64,000 bases of DNA from Artocarpus heterophyllus (lineage: Eukaryota > Streptophyta > Magnoliopsida > Rosales > Moraceae). The notes beneath the pieces are model-generated. The model saw only the letters and a program-made list of their open reading frames with translations. It did no database searches and had not been told where the DNA came from. The translations under genes were made by a program, and so were the position numbers. The stretch is taken from positions 8,250,235-8,314,234 of the forward strand of contig CM046345.1 of the NCBI GenBank assembly GCA_025403435.1, given 5' to 3'. Shown here one piece after another: positions 13,775 to 25,257 of the stretch (position 1 is its first letter; each line of letters opens with the position of its first letter).

Positions 13775-14851
13775 GGGCCTGTTTGTTTCGAAGACTGTTT
13801 AGAGTTTTTAGACTCAAATTTAAATTTAAATATTAAGAATTATTTAGATATGTGTTTATTTATCTTAAAATCTAAATCCTTTAAGTATCAAGAATTCAAG
13901 TTTTCAGAGTTCTAACTCCTCTTAAACTTTTGATACTTGGATATCTCTGCTACAGTAAAAACTAAAATTTTTTCTATTATATTTGAGGAAAAAATCATAA
14001 CTTCTTCACTTGTTATCCAATTAAAATGATTCTTTTTTTATTGTGTTCCTAGTAAAGAGAGAAATAAATTAATATCTATACTGTATTTTTTTAGGATTAT
14101 TTACATTAAGATTTTATTAAATTTGTTGATAAATCAAAAACTATTTTCACTACCCTCCAAACACAAATTCTAATTTTATTTCATACTCAAATAAAAACTT
14201 AAATACACATTCAAACGTCAATTCGAATAACAATTCAAATTATTAAATCAAATCTTAATTCAAATCACATTAACTCAAATCAAATCACTAATTCGAATCC
14301 ATTTACTAAACAAATTTTTAAGTATTCTTTGGACTCAATGGACTCAAATTTATATTTGAATATTAAAAATCCTTTAGATATATGTTTGTTTCCTCTGAAA
14401 TTTGAATAAATTGAGTATCAAAAATCCACAAGTTTTCAAAGTTCTGACTCTCTTTAAACTCTTGATACTCAAACATCTTTGTTACAGTAAAAACTTAAAT
14501 TTTCTCTGCTATATTTAAGAAAAAAAATCATAACTTCTTCATTTGATAACTAATTGAGATGATTCTTTTTTCATTTTATTCCTAACGAAGAGAGGAATAA
14601 TTAAGATCCATGTCACATACTTTTGAAGATCATCAACATTAATATTTCATTAGATTTGTTAATAAATTAAAAACTATTTTCATTATCTCTTCAATTACAA
14701 ATTCCAATATTGTTCTATATTCAAATTAAAACTCAAATACATATCCAAACGTCAATTTGAATAACAATTCAAATCACTAATTCAAATTCTAATTCAAATC
14801 ACACAACTTAAATCAAATCACTAATTCGAATCTATTTACCAAACGAACCCC
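13775..14851. mobile_element. Tandemly doubled Tourist-like MITE
   Basis: Two diverged copies of one unit of about 540 bp (13775-14318 and 14319-14851) lie head to tail. The left end is GGGCCTGTTTGTTT and the right end CCAAACGAACCCC. The unit matches the element at 42049-42589 in reverse. Confidence 0.65.
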
Positions 14852-15505
14852 ATATATTCCTCTCCATATAAATTTCAGGAATACAAATCAATATACACAA
14901 AATACATTTTCTAGTTCTAATCAAAATTAAAATTACATTTTCTCTTATAAAATTTAAACCAAAAGATGATGAGAGCCACAAATGTTCTTCTAACTGTATT
15001 TCCTAACGAACTAGTAATTAAGGGTTTTGCGTGAAATTTGTGTCGCATGTCTTGGAAACATCATTGACACCCAACACCCTCGTTCCCAAGATTAAAAGTA
15101 AATGCAAGAGGGGAGAAAAAATAGAGGCTATTGGGGATAAAAGACCAAAAAAAGGAAAAAAAAACCAACAACAACAACCAGCAAAGACAACTACAAAGCT
15201 ATCTAACATTGCTTAAGCTAAAAACAAAACAAGATTGTTGTTTTACTCTCATTTCCACGAACGTATGATCTTGAGAAGCAATGAAGCAATTTCCTTCATT
15301 ACCATTTGCAAAATATAATTTCTTCAGCTTAGTACGCAACGGTGGCGATAGCAATATTACCACGTGATGGCCAGGTATGGACATTATAGCCATTTAAGTT
15401 TTTCTCAGCAACAGGGTTAGAAACTGTAGTTAAAATTTGTGAAAAATAATCCAGTAAACAGCTTAGCGTTGTAGGGGGGTGGAACGACCAACAGGTAAGC
15501 GTGCA

Positions 15506-18500
15506 TTAGAAGTCACCAGTTCTATGCTTGATAAATCCCGATGAGCTATAGCCACACCCCCATTCTCCATAGTTTCCAAGGACACTGTCTGCATCATTCC
15601 CCGCTGCTGCATTTTCTGTATGGACCTGTCGAAGCATGCCGTGCAATCTCAACAAATAGCTCTGACTGGGAGGTTGTTCTCTAACATACCGGTTTGCAGT
15701 CATAATACTGGCAGATGACCGCTCAGAATCAGGGCGGAGATTGGACAAAGCACTGAGGTCAAGATTAGGGAACACAGAGCAGCGGCATCGGGGGCATTTT
15801 ACATTCAAGCGAAGCCACTCATCAATGCATTCTACATGGAAATTGTGAGCACAAGGGAGGCCACGGACCTGCGCTTCAGAAACAATATTATTGAACTCAA
15901 TATTAGTATAAGCTGCCATAGATAAGTCATGGATAAATACATATCACATAAAAATTACCTCATTGCCAACATGGAACTCTTCCAAGCAGATGGGACACTC
16001 ACTGCAATCAGTCGGAACAGCCTTTAGGCAAAACTTGGGAAGTTCCTGAATGAGTGCTTCGACTGCTTCTTTCTGAAAAATGTAAACAAAAAGTTCAACG
16101 CCAAATGTCATGCATGGTCAATACACATCAAAACAGCGGTCTGTTTATCTAAGCAACACTTTTGGCAACTCAATGTTAACTTTTTCTTGACTTAATCATG
16201 ATAGCATAGCTAACATAGCCAATTAGGCTGAAAAAAAAAAAAATCAACTGATTCAAAAGATCCTATCATCGGTGCCGTAAACCAAAGATGGGTGTCACTT
16301 CCAGCAAAAATAAACAATTACCTGAGCTGGAGTCAAGAAAAGTCCAGGTTGGAAGGCAGCAGCATCTTGGCCCATGCCTCTTGTTTCTTGACCTGCGGCT
16401 TCAAATGCCCAATCAGGGACACGAATCATATCAACAAAAACCTGCAAAAGAGGGGAAATTCTTTCGGATTGCTGTATCTAGAATCTGTCATTCAAAATAT
16501 CATATAAATTTTGCAAAACCAGGTGCGAAACACTAGAGTGACAATTACAATTAAGTGGGTGCTCTGCAAAGACAAAACCCTATTCAGTTAGCTAACAAGA
16601 GAAACATGTTATCTTCCACATGGGGAGACTACACAAAGACAAAAGAGCATAGGATTTAGACTGCATCCTGAAAAAGGGCTACTACAAATCACGTGAGAAA
16701 ATCCAAATAGTGAACTAAAATATGAATTTGAGAAATTGTTTCCTGCAAACCATACCTTGAAATCCTGGTTATTGTTCCATGTAAAGTTGTAAACCATACC
16801 AACCGAAGTGCATTCTAAAACTAATATGGACTCAAACACAAAAAGGAGCTCATTGTTTTCCAGCCAAAACATAGGAGATGGCCATTTTTATCTATTTAGG
16901 TCTAGGCACAGAAATATCACTAACTATGATTAAACTTGTTTAACCAACTTAAAATTATAAGATAACAAAGTCAAGCTGCTTACCCCATACTCTGATATAG
17001 GTATCCCTTGCTGTGCACGTACTAAGTGTGCCTGTCTTCGTGTCAACCACTATCGAGAGAAGTATTAAAAGCAAGGATAAGAAAACTTAATATAAGAGAA
17101 AAGAAAGTACGCAATAATAAAACTCAAAATGTAGCAATTTGATCTCTTCATAATTAAAAAGGGCAGGCTACAAACAACTAAAACATGTGCTCAGAATGAG
17201 AAATGTAAACGAAAAGGAAAAAAAAGTTGCAAGAAACAAATCTGGTGCTGAACCAATAATAGGAAAGGGCGCACCACTAACCTTGCCAAATGATATAAAG
17301 GCAATGCAGAGGAGTGCGCAGTAGCTAAAGAGTAACCAAATTAGGAAACCCCATTTCTGACCTTGTTCTGGCAACTGCATGCAATAAAAATGTCTTAGCC
17401 AAAACCAAACTTATTCTCTAATACTGACGACACCATGTGTGTAAAAGATAAAAAGAAAAGACACCATGTATCAAAGCCGACTTACACAGCCTCTTGCTCC
17501 TTTGAACCACAGGGTGCCAATTACTGTCCAAGCCCAGAGAAATGGATACAGTAGCAGAGAAAGAATTGAAAGTACCACTACTCTTCCACAAAAACGAGCA
17601 TACCTTTGCTGCCACCCAAAATCCCTAAAAGAGGAAGAAAGAATTAAAAGTGCATAGAACGGCACCATGTACCATTCAGCTTTTAAGAGGCCAAGAGGAA
17701 CTAAGCAGGAAATAAGAACACAGCCATTTCAAGATTTTAACGGAATGATTAAAAAAATGAATACTGTCAAACATCAAGTTTGAGAAGGCATGGATTATTC
17801 CTGTGCATGGTATGGAGCAACTAATTTCCATGTTTCATTTTAGCATTAGGTCATTTCCCCACAACCTCAAACCATGTCCCTTTCAGTCTTCCCCTCATTC
17901 TTCTATCCAGATCCAGTGGAACAAACCAGATACGGTTCCATTGGATATAATAGGATCATCTCAAGCACTCAATTCCCATCAGTTTTTATCAATCGGTGCA
18001 ATTCGTAACCTAACATTTCACATACGCATTAACACTTAGTTTTACAACTGGTACATCCAATATTTCATCTCAAGTCTTAACATACTGCAATCTAGCTCAG
18101 ATCACGAAGAGAAATTCTCACGTCTTAATTACCATTTTCCTTTTGTCCTATTTTCGTAGCTAATGGCCTATTTATGTTACCCTGTTATTATTTGTAAACT
18201 ATGTTAATCAAGGAAGTTATAACTTGAACAGTTTTTAAGAAAGACGATCTTACAAACCCATTCCAGCAGCAAGTCCATCATCCACGAACATCAACAGGCG
18301 AAATGCAAACACCGTGGTGTAATCAACCTGAACCAACAAGAATTAGAAAAACCCAAATCAGGAGGAAAAAAAAAAACCTCCAAAATGGAAAAAGAAAAGA
18401 ACTTGATCTTCTTCAGATTTGAGAAGAACTCACCACAATCCATATGTGCAATGGGTATGCACAAGAATGATAACGCTTCCAATTAATAGCGACAATAACT

Positions 18501-18869
18501 CTTTATGATTAAAAAACTGTTAAAGGAAACAAACAAAACCCATAATTGAAGGACAAAATCAGAAATTAAACTCAATCGGTTCAAAAAAGTAAGCAAATTT
18601 GCCTAATCAAACTTCGAAAAACTCAGAATTGTTAGCAATTCAAGATTCGAAAATCACGAAATCACAAAATCGTTAAAGGATACACACTCGTCGCAAGCAT
18701 GGACAGAAAGAACCCATCGTACCTGCAATAATCAGGAAATGAAATTCGTATCACATGAAATTCGTGTAACATGCTCAATTGCAAACACACCGATACACAA
18801 ATATAGAAGTGTATATATATATACACACACACACACGCACCACTTGAAATCGACACCTCGTATGGCCAT
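15506..18869 (-). CDS. SIS3: SIS3-like membrane RING-H2 E3 ubiquitin ligase, 10 exons
   Basis: Exons, in minus-strand order: 18869-18841, 18722-18684, 18500-18434, 18327-18254, 17624-17486, 17374-17282, 17049-16984, 16441-16322, 16072-15959, 15868-15506. They join in phase to 367 aa, close to the roughly 358 aa of Arabidopsis SIS3. The N-terminal half carries about four hydrophobic segments (near 12-28, 38-58, 83-106, 123-146). The RING-H2 finger uses C235, C238, C253, H255, H258, C261, C272 and C275. The segment WLRLNVKCPRCRCSVFP and the N-terminus MAIRGVDFKWYDGFFLSML are characteristic of this family. In Arabidopsis SIS3 is a positive regulator of sugar response acting as an E3 ligase; carrying that role over here is inference. 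The C-terminal tail after the RING is about 90 aa and low in structure. Intron 2 has U12-type splice signals (separate entry). Confidence 0.95.
18501..18683 (-). other. U12-type (minor spliceosome) GT-AG intron in the SIS3-like gene
   Basis: On the minus strand the intron opens with GTATCCTTTAA, the U12 5' splice consensus. It contains TTTCCTTTAAC (18529-18519), close to the U12 branch consensus, about 19 nt before the AAG 3' end. Only this junction restores the family sequence LATSVVIVAINW; the nearby U2-like donors give stops or a wrong frame. The flanking exons end and begin at 18684 and 18500, phase 2. Confidence 0.75.
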
Positions 18870-18895
18870 GGCAAAGAAGAGGACACCTGCGAAAC

Positions 18896-18931
18896 CTAGA
18901 GTGAAGAAGCCAAAGATTTGACGATCTCCAT
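18896..18931 (-). promoter_or_regulatory. Upstream ORF in the presumed 5' leader of the SIS3-like gene
   Basis: A 12-codon ORF (MEIVKSLASSL, then stop) ends 27 nt before the main ATG at 18869. If transcription starts beyond 19132, the same frame is open from there as a 78-codon ORF. The transcript start is not known, so whether it lies in the mRNA is inference. Confidence 0.4.
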
Positions 18932-19264
18932 TTTCAAGAAGGGAATGCTTGAAATCGGAGAGGGAAAACCAGTGGCGAATCTTTCATATATCTGTTCGAT
19001 TCCGCGGATTGTTTCAGAAAGGAGAGAGAAAGTGGGGAGAGACGGAGTAGAGAGAGAGAAGGGAGGTAAGGCAGTGAAGCAGAGTACTGGGAGAGAGTTA
19101 TGGAAGACGGAATGCTCACGGCGGTTACTCATCTGACGTTACTTGACGGCGACTTTCGTACGGAGGAGAAGTACAAGTCTTGCGAATGATGAAGTGTTTT
19201 CTTTTCATTTTTTTTAAATAATAAAAAAAGTAGTTTCTTTTAGGTTGGTTGTTCATTACTCACA

Positions 19265-19384
19265 GTGCGTTTGACGAGAGTATTTAAGTGGAATATTTAA
19301 ATAAAGATTTAAATTTTTATGAGAAAAAATACTATTATAAAAAAATTTAAATAGTGATTTAAAAATTTAAACAAAAACACCCTT
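19265..19384. mobile_element. Short MITE, family B, copy 1
   Basis: About 120 bp. Near-identical core AATATTTAAATAAAGATTTA, with ends AGTGCGTTTGACGAGAGTA and AACAAAAACACCCTT. Lies just upstream of the SIS3-like gene. Confidence 0.6.
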
Positions 19385-19433
19385 ATTATTTATTCAACAG
19401 CTTAGAAAAAGGCGTATTTACCTCTTAAAAAAA

Positions 19434-19893
19434 GTTATTTATCTTTTTATTCTATGTATTTTAAATTTATTTAAACACTATATTTTTTATTTTTAATCTC
19501 ATTAAATATATATTATTTTTTAATTAATCTTTAATTTTGACTAAAAAATTTATCAAAATACTCTTAAATTAAAAAATAAGAGCAAATTAGAAACTTAAAT
19601 ATGCTTTATACTATAGTATTTGACTTTAAAAATATATAAAATGCCCTCAACATTGGATGTTTTGTATGTTTTTATTCTTGTATTCTTCATAGTTTTTGAA
19701 AGTTTTAATTTTTTTGTCTTTAACTAAAACATAATTTGGACATTCTAAAAGTGGAAATTAACTATTGGTTAAAGTAATGTATAAATTTATGTGTCAAATT
19801 TAATATAAAGGTATACATTCAATAAGATTAAAAACAAAAAGTATGGTTTTTTAATAAACCCAAAATAGATGGTATAAAAAGATAAATATCTCC
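19434..19893. mobile_element. Long-TIR MITE, family A, copy 2
   Basis: Opens TTATTTATCTTTTTATTC and closes GGTATAAAAAGATAAATATC, an inverted repeat of about 40 bp. The internal part is shared with the other two copies. Confidence 0.65.
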
Positions 19894-20446
19894 TAAAAAA
19901 AGAAAAAAGAAGGATTTTTAGTGTGTTTGTTCTTGAAAATTCTGGTCTAAAAATCAGTTTAGAAGTCCATGTTAGGATTAGGACAGGATGGCTCCTTTAT
20001 AAGGAAACAATTGCGGTGGAAATGCTTAATCTTAACCTGGATCTTTAATTTAGTTTTTTTTTTTTAATGTCAAAGTAATAGAGAGGGCAAAAAGAGAAAA
20101 AAGGTCGTTGCATGTCCAATTTAAGACTTGATTATAATATATGGAGATTTTTTAGTAGAATCTGAAAAAATCATTATGAATACCATTCCATTTTTCAATC
20201 GTCACGTTTTCATTAAATATGGCATATTTTGCCTACTTTTTACATCAATGCTATTTTAACAAGATATAATGATCAAAGACGTAATTATCCGTGTTGACCC
20301 GACCAAAGAATATTAAGGCTGAATTTTTATCTCAACTTTTTATTATCAAATGGTAATACATATAGAGTTACACGAATATGGAAACTAGCACCCATAATAA
20401 CATAAACAGTAACGTATCCTCGACCTCTTTTAGCTAAGAATTAAAA

Positions 20447-20609
20447 GGGTGTTTGGCTAAGATTGGTTCACATCATTATATCAGTTATGAATAGTGTAAA
20501 GTTCTCACATGCTACAGAAAAAAGAAAAAAGTTAGCATAGCGTAAAGCTCTCGTATGTTACAGTAAAAACGGTTCCCATCAATAGTTCTCACTACTAGCC
20601 AAACACCTT
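20447..20609. mobile_element. MITE, family C (TGCTACAG type), copy 1
   Basis: Ends GGGTGTTTGGCTA and TAGCCAAACACC form inverted repeats. The interior carries GAATAGTGTAAAGTTCTCAC and related TGTTACAG motifs. Confidence 0.7.
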
Positions 20610-20734
20610 ATAAGACTGTTGTCATTTAGTTACATTAACAAAAGACAAGAAACACAACACTCCAAAAAAAAAAGAAGCAAAGGGTATATATGAGTCTTTG
20701 ATCCATCCTTAAGATGAATGGGGAATTGTAATAA

Positions 20735-20975
20735 ATAGCATTTTTTTAAACTAATTGTAGTAAATAGTAATTTTATAATGTAAATAATTTATTTATCTTT
20801 TTTATTTACAATGGAAAAAAAGTTATTTATACAGTAAATAAAATGTAAGATACAAATAATTTATTTACCCCGTTATTTATAGTGTAAATAATTTATGTAA
20901 AGAAAATCCAATACTTACTATAAATATTTTCAAAACCCGTTATTTATTTTAAAAGATTTTTAAAATACCTCATTC
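20735..20975 (+). repeat. Dispersed AT-rich repeat shared with 41640-41950
   Basis: Both hold ordered copies of GTAAATAATTTATTTA, AGATACAAATAATTTATTTA-like blocks and a CTTACTA ... TTTTCAAA block. The class is not identified. Confidence 0.55.
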
Positions 20976-22009
20976 CCGTCGATCTCTTTTGAATAATGTA
21001 TATAATAAGCAATGGCAGACGCTCTTGTTGAACAACCAAGAGGAACAAATGTCTTATGGTTTTAAGATGAGGTCAAGACAAGAAACTTGGCAAACTTCAT
21101 TTACTCAAACTGGGATCTTGAGAAAAAGTTCCACCAGCCACCAAACCAACAAGGCAACAAGCTTTAGTGAAATCACAAGAAACCAAAAGGTGATATTCAT
21201 TCTGGTCAGTAGCATGTCAAGAGGGGCATTGCACACGAGCCATAGAAAATTACCACAAATAATTATAAAACAAACTATTACTACAATAGATAATTAGTAT
21301 AATCTTTAACATAAATATAAAGACGGCGAGTTTTGCATGGTGCTTTAAGAACGTTCAAAACATGAAATGCTTCGTTTTTTTTTTTAAAGCATTTTTTTTT
21401 TATCTTTTTTAGTCGAAACATCTTGTTCAAGGTTTCCTAAAATTTTTTTTTTTTTTCCTTTTAGCCTTCCGTAACATTATTGTTCCTTTTTCCACTGAAA
21501 CTTTTTTTTCCTTTTTCCTTCCAAAACGTTTTTTTTTTTTACTTTTCATTTCTTGTTTTCTTTTTGTCCTTAATCTTTTCTCCATTTTCATTCCTATTCT
21601 TTTGCTTTTTTGTCATGGACATTTGCCTTTTCTCATCCTCATCCCATTTTCATACATATTTTTTTTTTCTCAATTTTTACTTTTTTTAACATGCTTAATA
21701 CACACGCGCGGAACGCATGCTCTTTGATTAGTAATTAGAAAGATTTGATCGCGACAATGACAAAAGAAATATTTTTGTCATACTTTTTTTTTTACTGGTG
21801 GTATAGAAAAAAGGAGGAAAGAGCTAAAATAGCATATTTAGGATAAACCATACTAAATAATGTCATATAGCTTCAAAATATGTAATAAATATCATATTAT
21901 AAAATATTGAGTAATATCTCATAAGAAATTAAGAACAAAAACCCTAAAATACCCCTCACATCTTTATTCTCTATATTTCTCACCCTCATCTCTCGCCGAC
22001 ACCGCTGGC

Positions 22010-22890
22010 AGCCAAAAAATACAATATTGACCGGGAAATACCATATATACCGTTAATATAAAAATTCACCGACGATTTCATCGGACTGCTGACGACAGGA
22101 AAATTCAATATTTAATAGGAAATATCGTATTTAACGTGCAAATACAAAAATCATCAGAGACTTTGCTGGATAGCCGATGGCCGTGTAAACACAATATTTA
22201 CCAGGAAATGCCATAATTACTATATAAATACAAAAATTCACTAGCGACTTCAACAAACCGACAGCGTTTGAGAAATACAATATTTACTAAAAAATACTGT
22301 ATTTACCGTATAAATACCAAAAATCACCAGCAATTTTTGCCACACTGACAGCCATGTAAATACAATATTTACTAAGAAATGTTGTATTTATCGTGTAAAT
22401 ATAAAAATTTGCTTACAACTTCGTTGGACCGTTGACAGCCGAGAAATATAATATTTACTGTGTAAATACAAAAATTTACCGACGACTTTATCGGACCATC
22501 GGCCACCGAGAAATACAATATTATTGGAATAATATTGTATTGCATGTAAACATAAAATTTCACTAGCGATTTCGTCGGACCATCCGTAGTCAAGAAATAC
22601 AATATTAACCTTGTAATATTGTATTATCTTATGAATGTAAAATTTCACTGGTGACTTTATCGGATCACCAAAGATTGAAAAATATAGTATTAACGTTGAA
22701 ATATTGTATTATAGTGTAAATAAAACAATTCACTGACGATTTTGTTGGACCATTGATGGTTGAAAAATATAATATCACCTATGTAATAATATATTACCAT
22801 GTAAATATACAAATTTCTTGATAACATTAATGATATCAATAGCAGTCAAAAAATACTATGTTTATATTAAAATATAATATTTCTACGTAA
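22010..22890 (+). repeat. Diverged minisatellite, about 85 bp x 10
   Basis: Each unit has AAATACAATATTTAC-like and GTGTAAATACAAAAATTCAC-like blocks, then a palindromic block of the type CCGACGATTTCATCGG. These blocks recur at about 22067, 22152, 22239, 22325, 22411, 22477, 22561, 22646 and 22731, so spacing is 84-87 bp except one 66-bp step. Units are well diverged. Confidence 0.75.
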
Positions 22891-22894
22891 ATAA

Positions 22895-22952
22895 AATACT
22901 TTACCAGCTACTTTGCCAGACTTCACTTTACCAGCTACTTTGCCAGACTTCG
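22895..22952 (+). repeat. 27-bp direct duplication at the end of the minisatellite
   Basis: TTTACCAGCTACTTTGCCAG occurs twice in succession. Confidence 0.7.
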
Positions 22953-23228
22953 CTGGCATCGGCATAGTCGCTGGAGGCTGGACAAACCACATTTCGCCAT
23001 AAATGTTTTATTTTTACAAAAAAAAAAGGGAAAGAAAAAATAAAATGCCACCATAAACCAGATAATAGACAAAAAAGGAAAACCTGTAAACATTTACCCA
23101 AAAAAAACTGTAGATAAAAAACCGAAATTAATGTCACAAATTACACTATTTTTATTTTTTCTTTTTTTGTAAAAGAAGAAAGCAGAATATTTCAAAACAT
23201 CCTTCGTACCAAGTCAAGAGAAGCAAAA

Positions 23229-23254
23229 ATAATAATAATAATAATAATAATAAT
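23229..23254. repeat. (AAT)n microsatellite
   Basis: About eight AAT units. Confidence 0.85.
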
Positions 23255-23300
23255 TAAAAAAATAAAAAGAAGCAAAGGAGGGGGAGAAAAAGGGCAAACA

Positions 23301-23425
23301 GGTAACATTGAAGCGTAATGGTCGTTCACAAAAAATTAAAGCGTAATGAACTATTATCAGATCTAGAATCACATATGAATTGTAGTGGTAATAGTCCATT
23401 ACGGCCATTACGCTTCACTTTTACC
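23301..23425. mobile_element. Foldback MITE (125 bp)
   Basis: GGTAACATTGAAGCGTAATGG at the left and its inverted counterpart at the right differ at 2 of 21 positions. Further pairing (AATGAACTATTA with TAATAGTCCATT) extends the stem. Confidence 0.65.
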
Positions 23426-24384
23426 AGATAAACACACAGTGCAGCGAGAAAAGCAAAGGGAGATCGGGGAGTGAGAGATCGCAACAAATCAAGGCTGAGC
23501 TTCTCCAGAGATTGCGAATATCGCAATACTGACAGATCGGAGAAGGAGAAGCAGATGAAACAGAGCCGAAAAACTTCTCTGCTATTTCTTAAAATTTATC
23601 TGGAGAAAATTAAACATTATTTTATGATTTCATTTCTCCCACTTGTATATAATACTTTTCTCTCGTTGCATATTAGTCCCTAACCTTATTTTCTACGCAG
23701 TTTACACCCAGTCTCCTTCTTTGTTCTTCGTCTCAAAGACGAGAAGAGAAATTCGAGGAGAAATATCTATTCTTAACATTGGATTTTATTTGATAGAGTA
23801 AATTGTGATCTTTGCTATGTTTGATTCATATTTGGGACTACAATCTAAACCTTTTTTTTATAAAAATATTTTTTTCAAAAAAATTTATATAGAAATTAGA
23901 AAAAATGGCCTACTTATGACCACATTTTTAAATAAATGGCCGAATTTTTCAAAACTTTAAGAAATAACTAAAAACTTTTGAAAATTAAGAAAATGATCTC
24001 TTTTTTATACAATAGTACATTATTAATAGACACCATTATATCATTGAATAACATTAATATATTATTTATTAACTATATTTTATTATTGATAAATTAGTTA
24101 TCATTAATCTCTTAATGAATTTTCATTGATAAACTGGTAAACTATTGAAAAAAATGATTAATCACTAATTAATATTGACTAATTATTGATAAACCACCTA
24201 ATTAATTAGTGACAAACCTCAAAATCAGTACATCATTCATGTACAGTTTAAAATAAAAGCCATTTCTTTAATTTTTTTAAAACTTTGACTATTTTTCAAC
24301 TTTCATTTATTCCTTAATCCTAAATTTAAATTTATGTTCAACTTTTTTTGTGTTAAGGAATAAGTGTCTTGTATTGTGTAAGTT
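23426..24384. other. Intergenic, no gene seen
   Basis: GC-richer at 23426-23570, then AT-rich. 23930-24240 resembles the GATAAACCA-rich repeat at 47800-48080 and 51910-52230. Confidence 0.45.
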
Positions 24385-24814
24385 AAACGACATCAATCGG
24401 AGGCTAGAAAGGCATTGGTTTTGTATTCCTAGTATTTCATGCCAACTTTCATATTCATCTCACCCTCTCTTTGGTCTCGTTGACGTCCATAAAGAGACAA
24501 TAGACACGGAGTAAGAAGCCAAAATTTGACGTCGTTTAAAGCATAAACGACATGTCGTTTGTATATAATTCGCTTGTGTTACTCTGTCATACGATCGTCG
24601 TTTGGGTATTGTTTACTTGGAAAGGCCTCATGCAGCTATTTGTTTAAATCAGTCCGCCTTTTGGGGATGGTAAAACGACACGTCATTCGGGTGCTTCGCA
24701 GCATTTTAGCTTCCAAGTATTGCAAACGACATGTCGATTTCCTTGTCAAGAGGACAAACGACATTTTATATCACCAATTTTTACTGTTGTGTGCGGTAAT
24801 ACCACAAGTCGTTT
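24385..24814. repeat. Cluster of AAACGAC / GTCGTTT motifs
   Basis: Occurrences at 24385, 24531, 24545-24560 (the palindrome AAACGACATGTCGTTT), 24597, 24673, 24724, 24756 and 24808: nine half-sites in 430 bp. The same palindrome recurs at 27278-27293. Confidence 0.75.
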
Positions 24815-24988
24815 GTAATTAGATGTAAAGCTAAAGTTAATCCAACTCAAGAAAACTGACAGAATGAATAATTGAAAATAAAGTCAGTCCCAAAAAATGG
24901 AGTAATAATCTAGGAATCATTCCATGGTAAGAAATGCTTGTTTTGTAGTTTCAACCATAAACACTACAAGCCTAAATTTTTCTTTTCT

Positions 24989-25129
24989 AGTGTATTTTGG
25001 AACGCTGTTCTGACTTATAAGTCTCAAACGCTACAGTATAAATCGAAAGTATGCTACAATCTTAAAGCTCTCACTTGCTGCAATGTAAAGCTTTAACATG
25101 CTATAGTATTTTAGTCTTCCAAATACACT
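24989..25129. mobile_element. MITE, family C, copy 2
   Basis: Ends AGTGTATTTTGGAA and CTTCCAAATACACT. Contains CTACAGTAT, AAAGCTCTCACTTGCTGCAA and a related inverted interior. Lies just beyond the stop codon of the mutase-like gene, possibly in its 3' UTR. Confidence 0.7.
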
Positions 25130-25257
25130 CAAAATGATTTCAAATCTTAAGCTGATGACAAGCGTGATGGTATAGAAACTCAATAAATACATATGGTATA
25201 TGGTACATGATTTGCAGCAGAAGCCTAATATCCACAAAACATGAAAGAAAATCATTT

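Larger units (their letters stand above)
19133..22009. other. Intergenic, MITE-rich
   Basis: Holds the B, A and C family elements listed separately, a T-rich stretch at 21360-21690, and no gene. 21830-21950 resembles 32287-32400 (AAAATAGCATATTTAGG start). Confidence 0.5.

Noticed and set aside
21480..21689. Phe-rich 69-codon frame
   Set aside because: Translation of T-rich low-complexity DNA.
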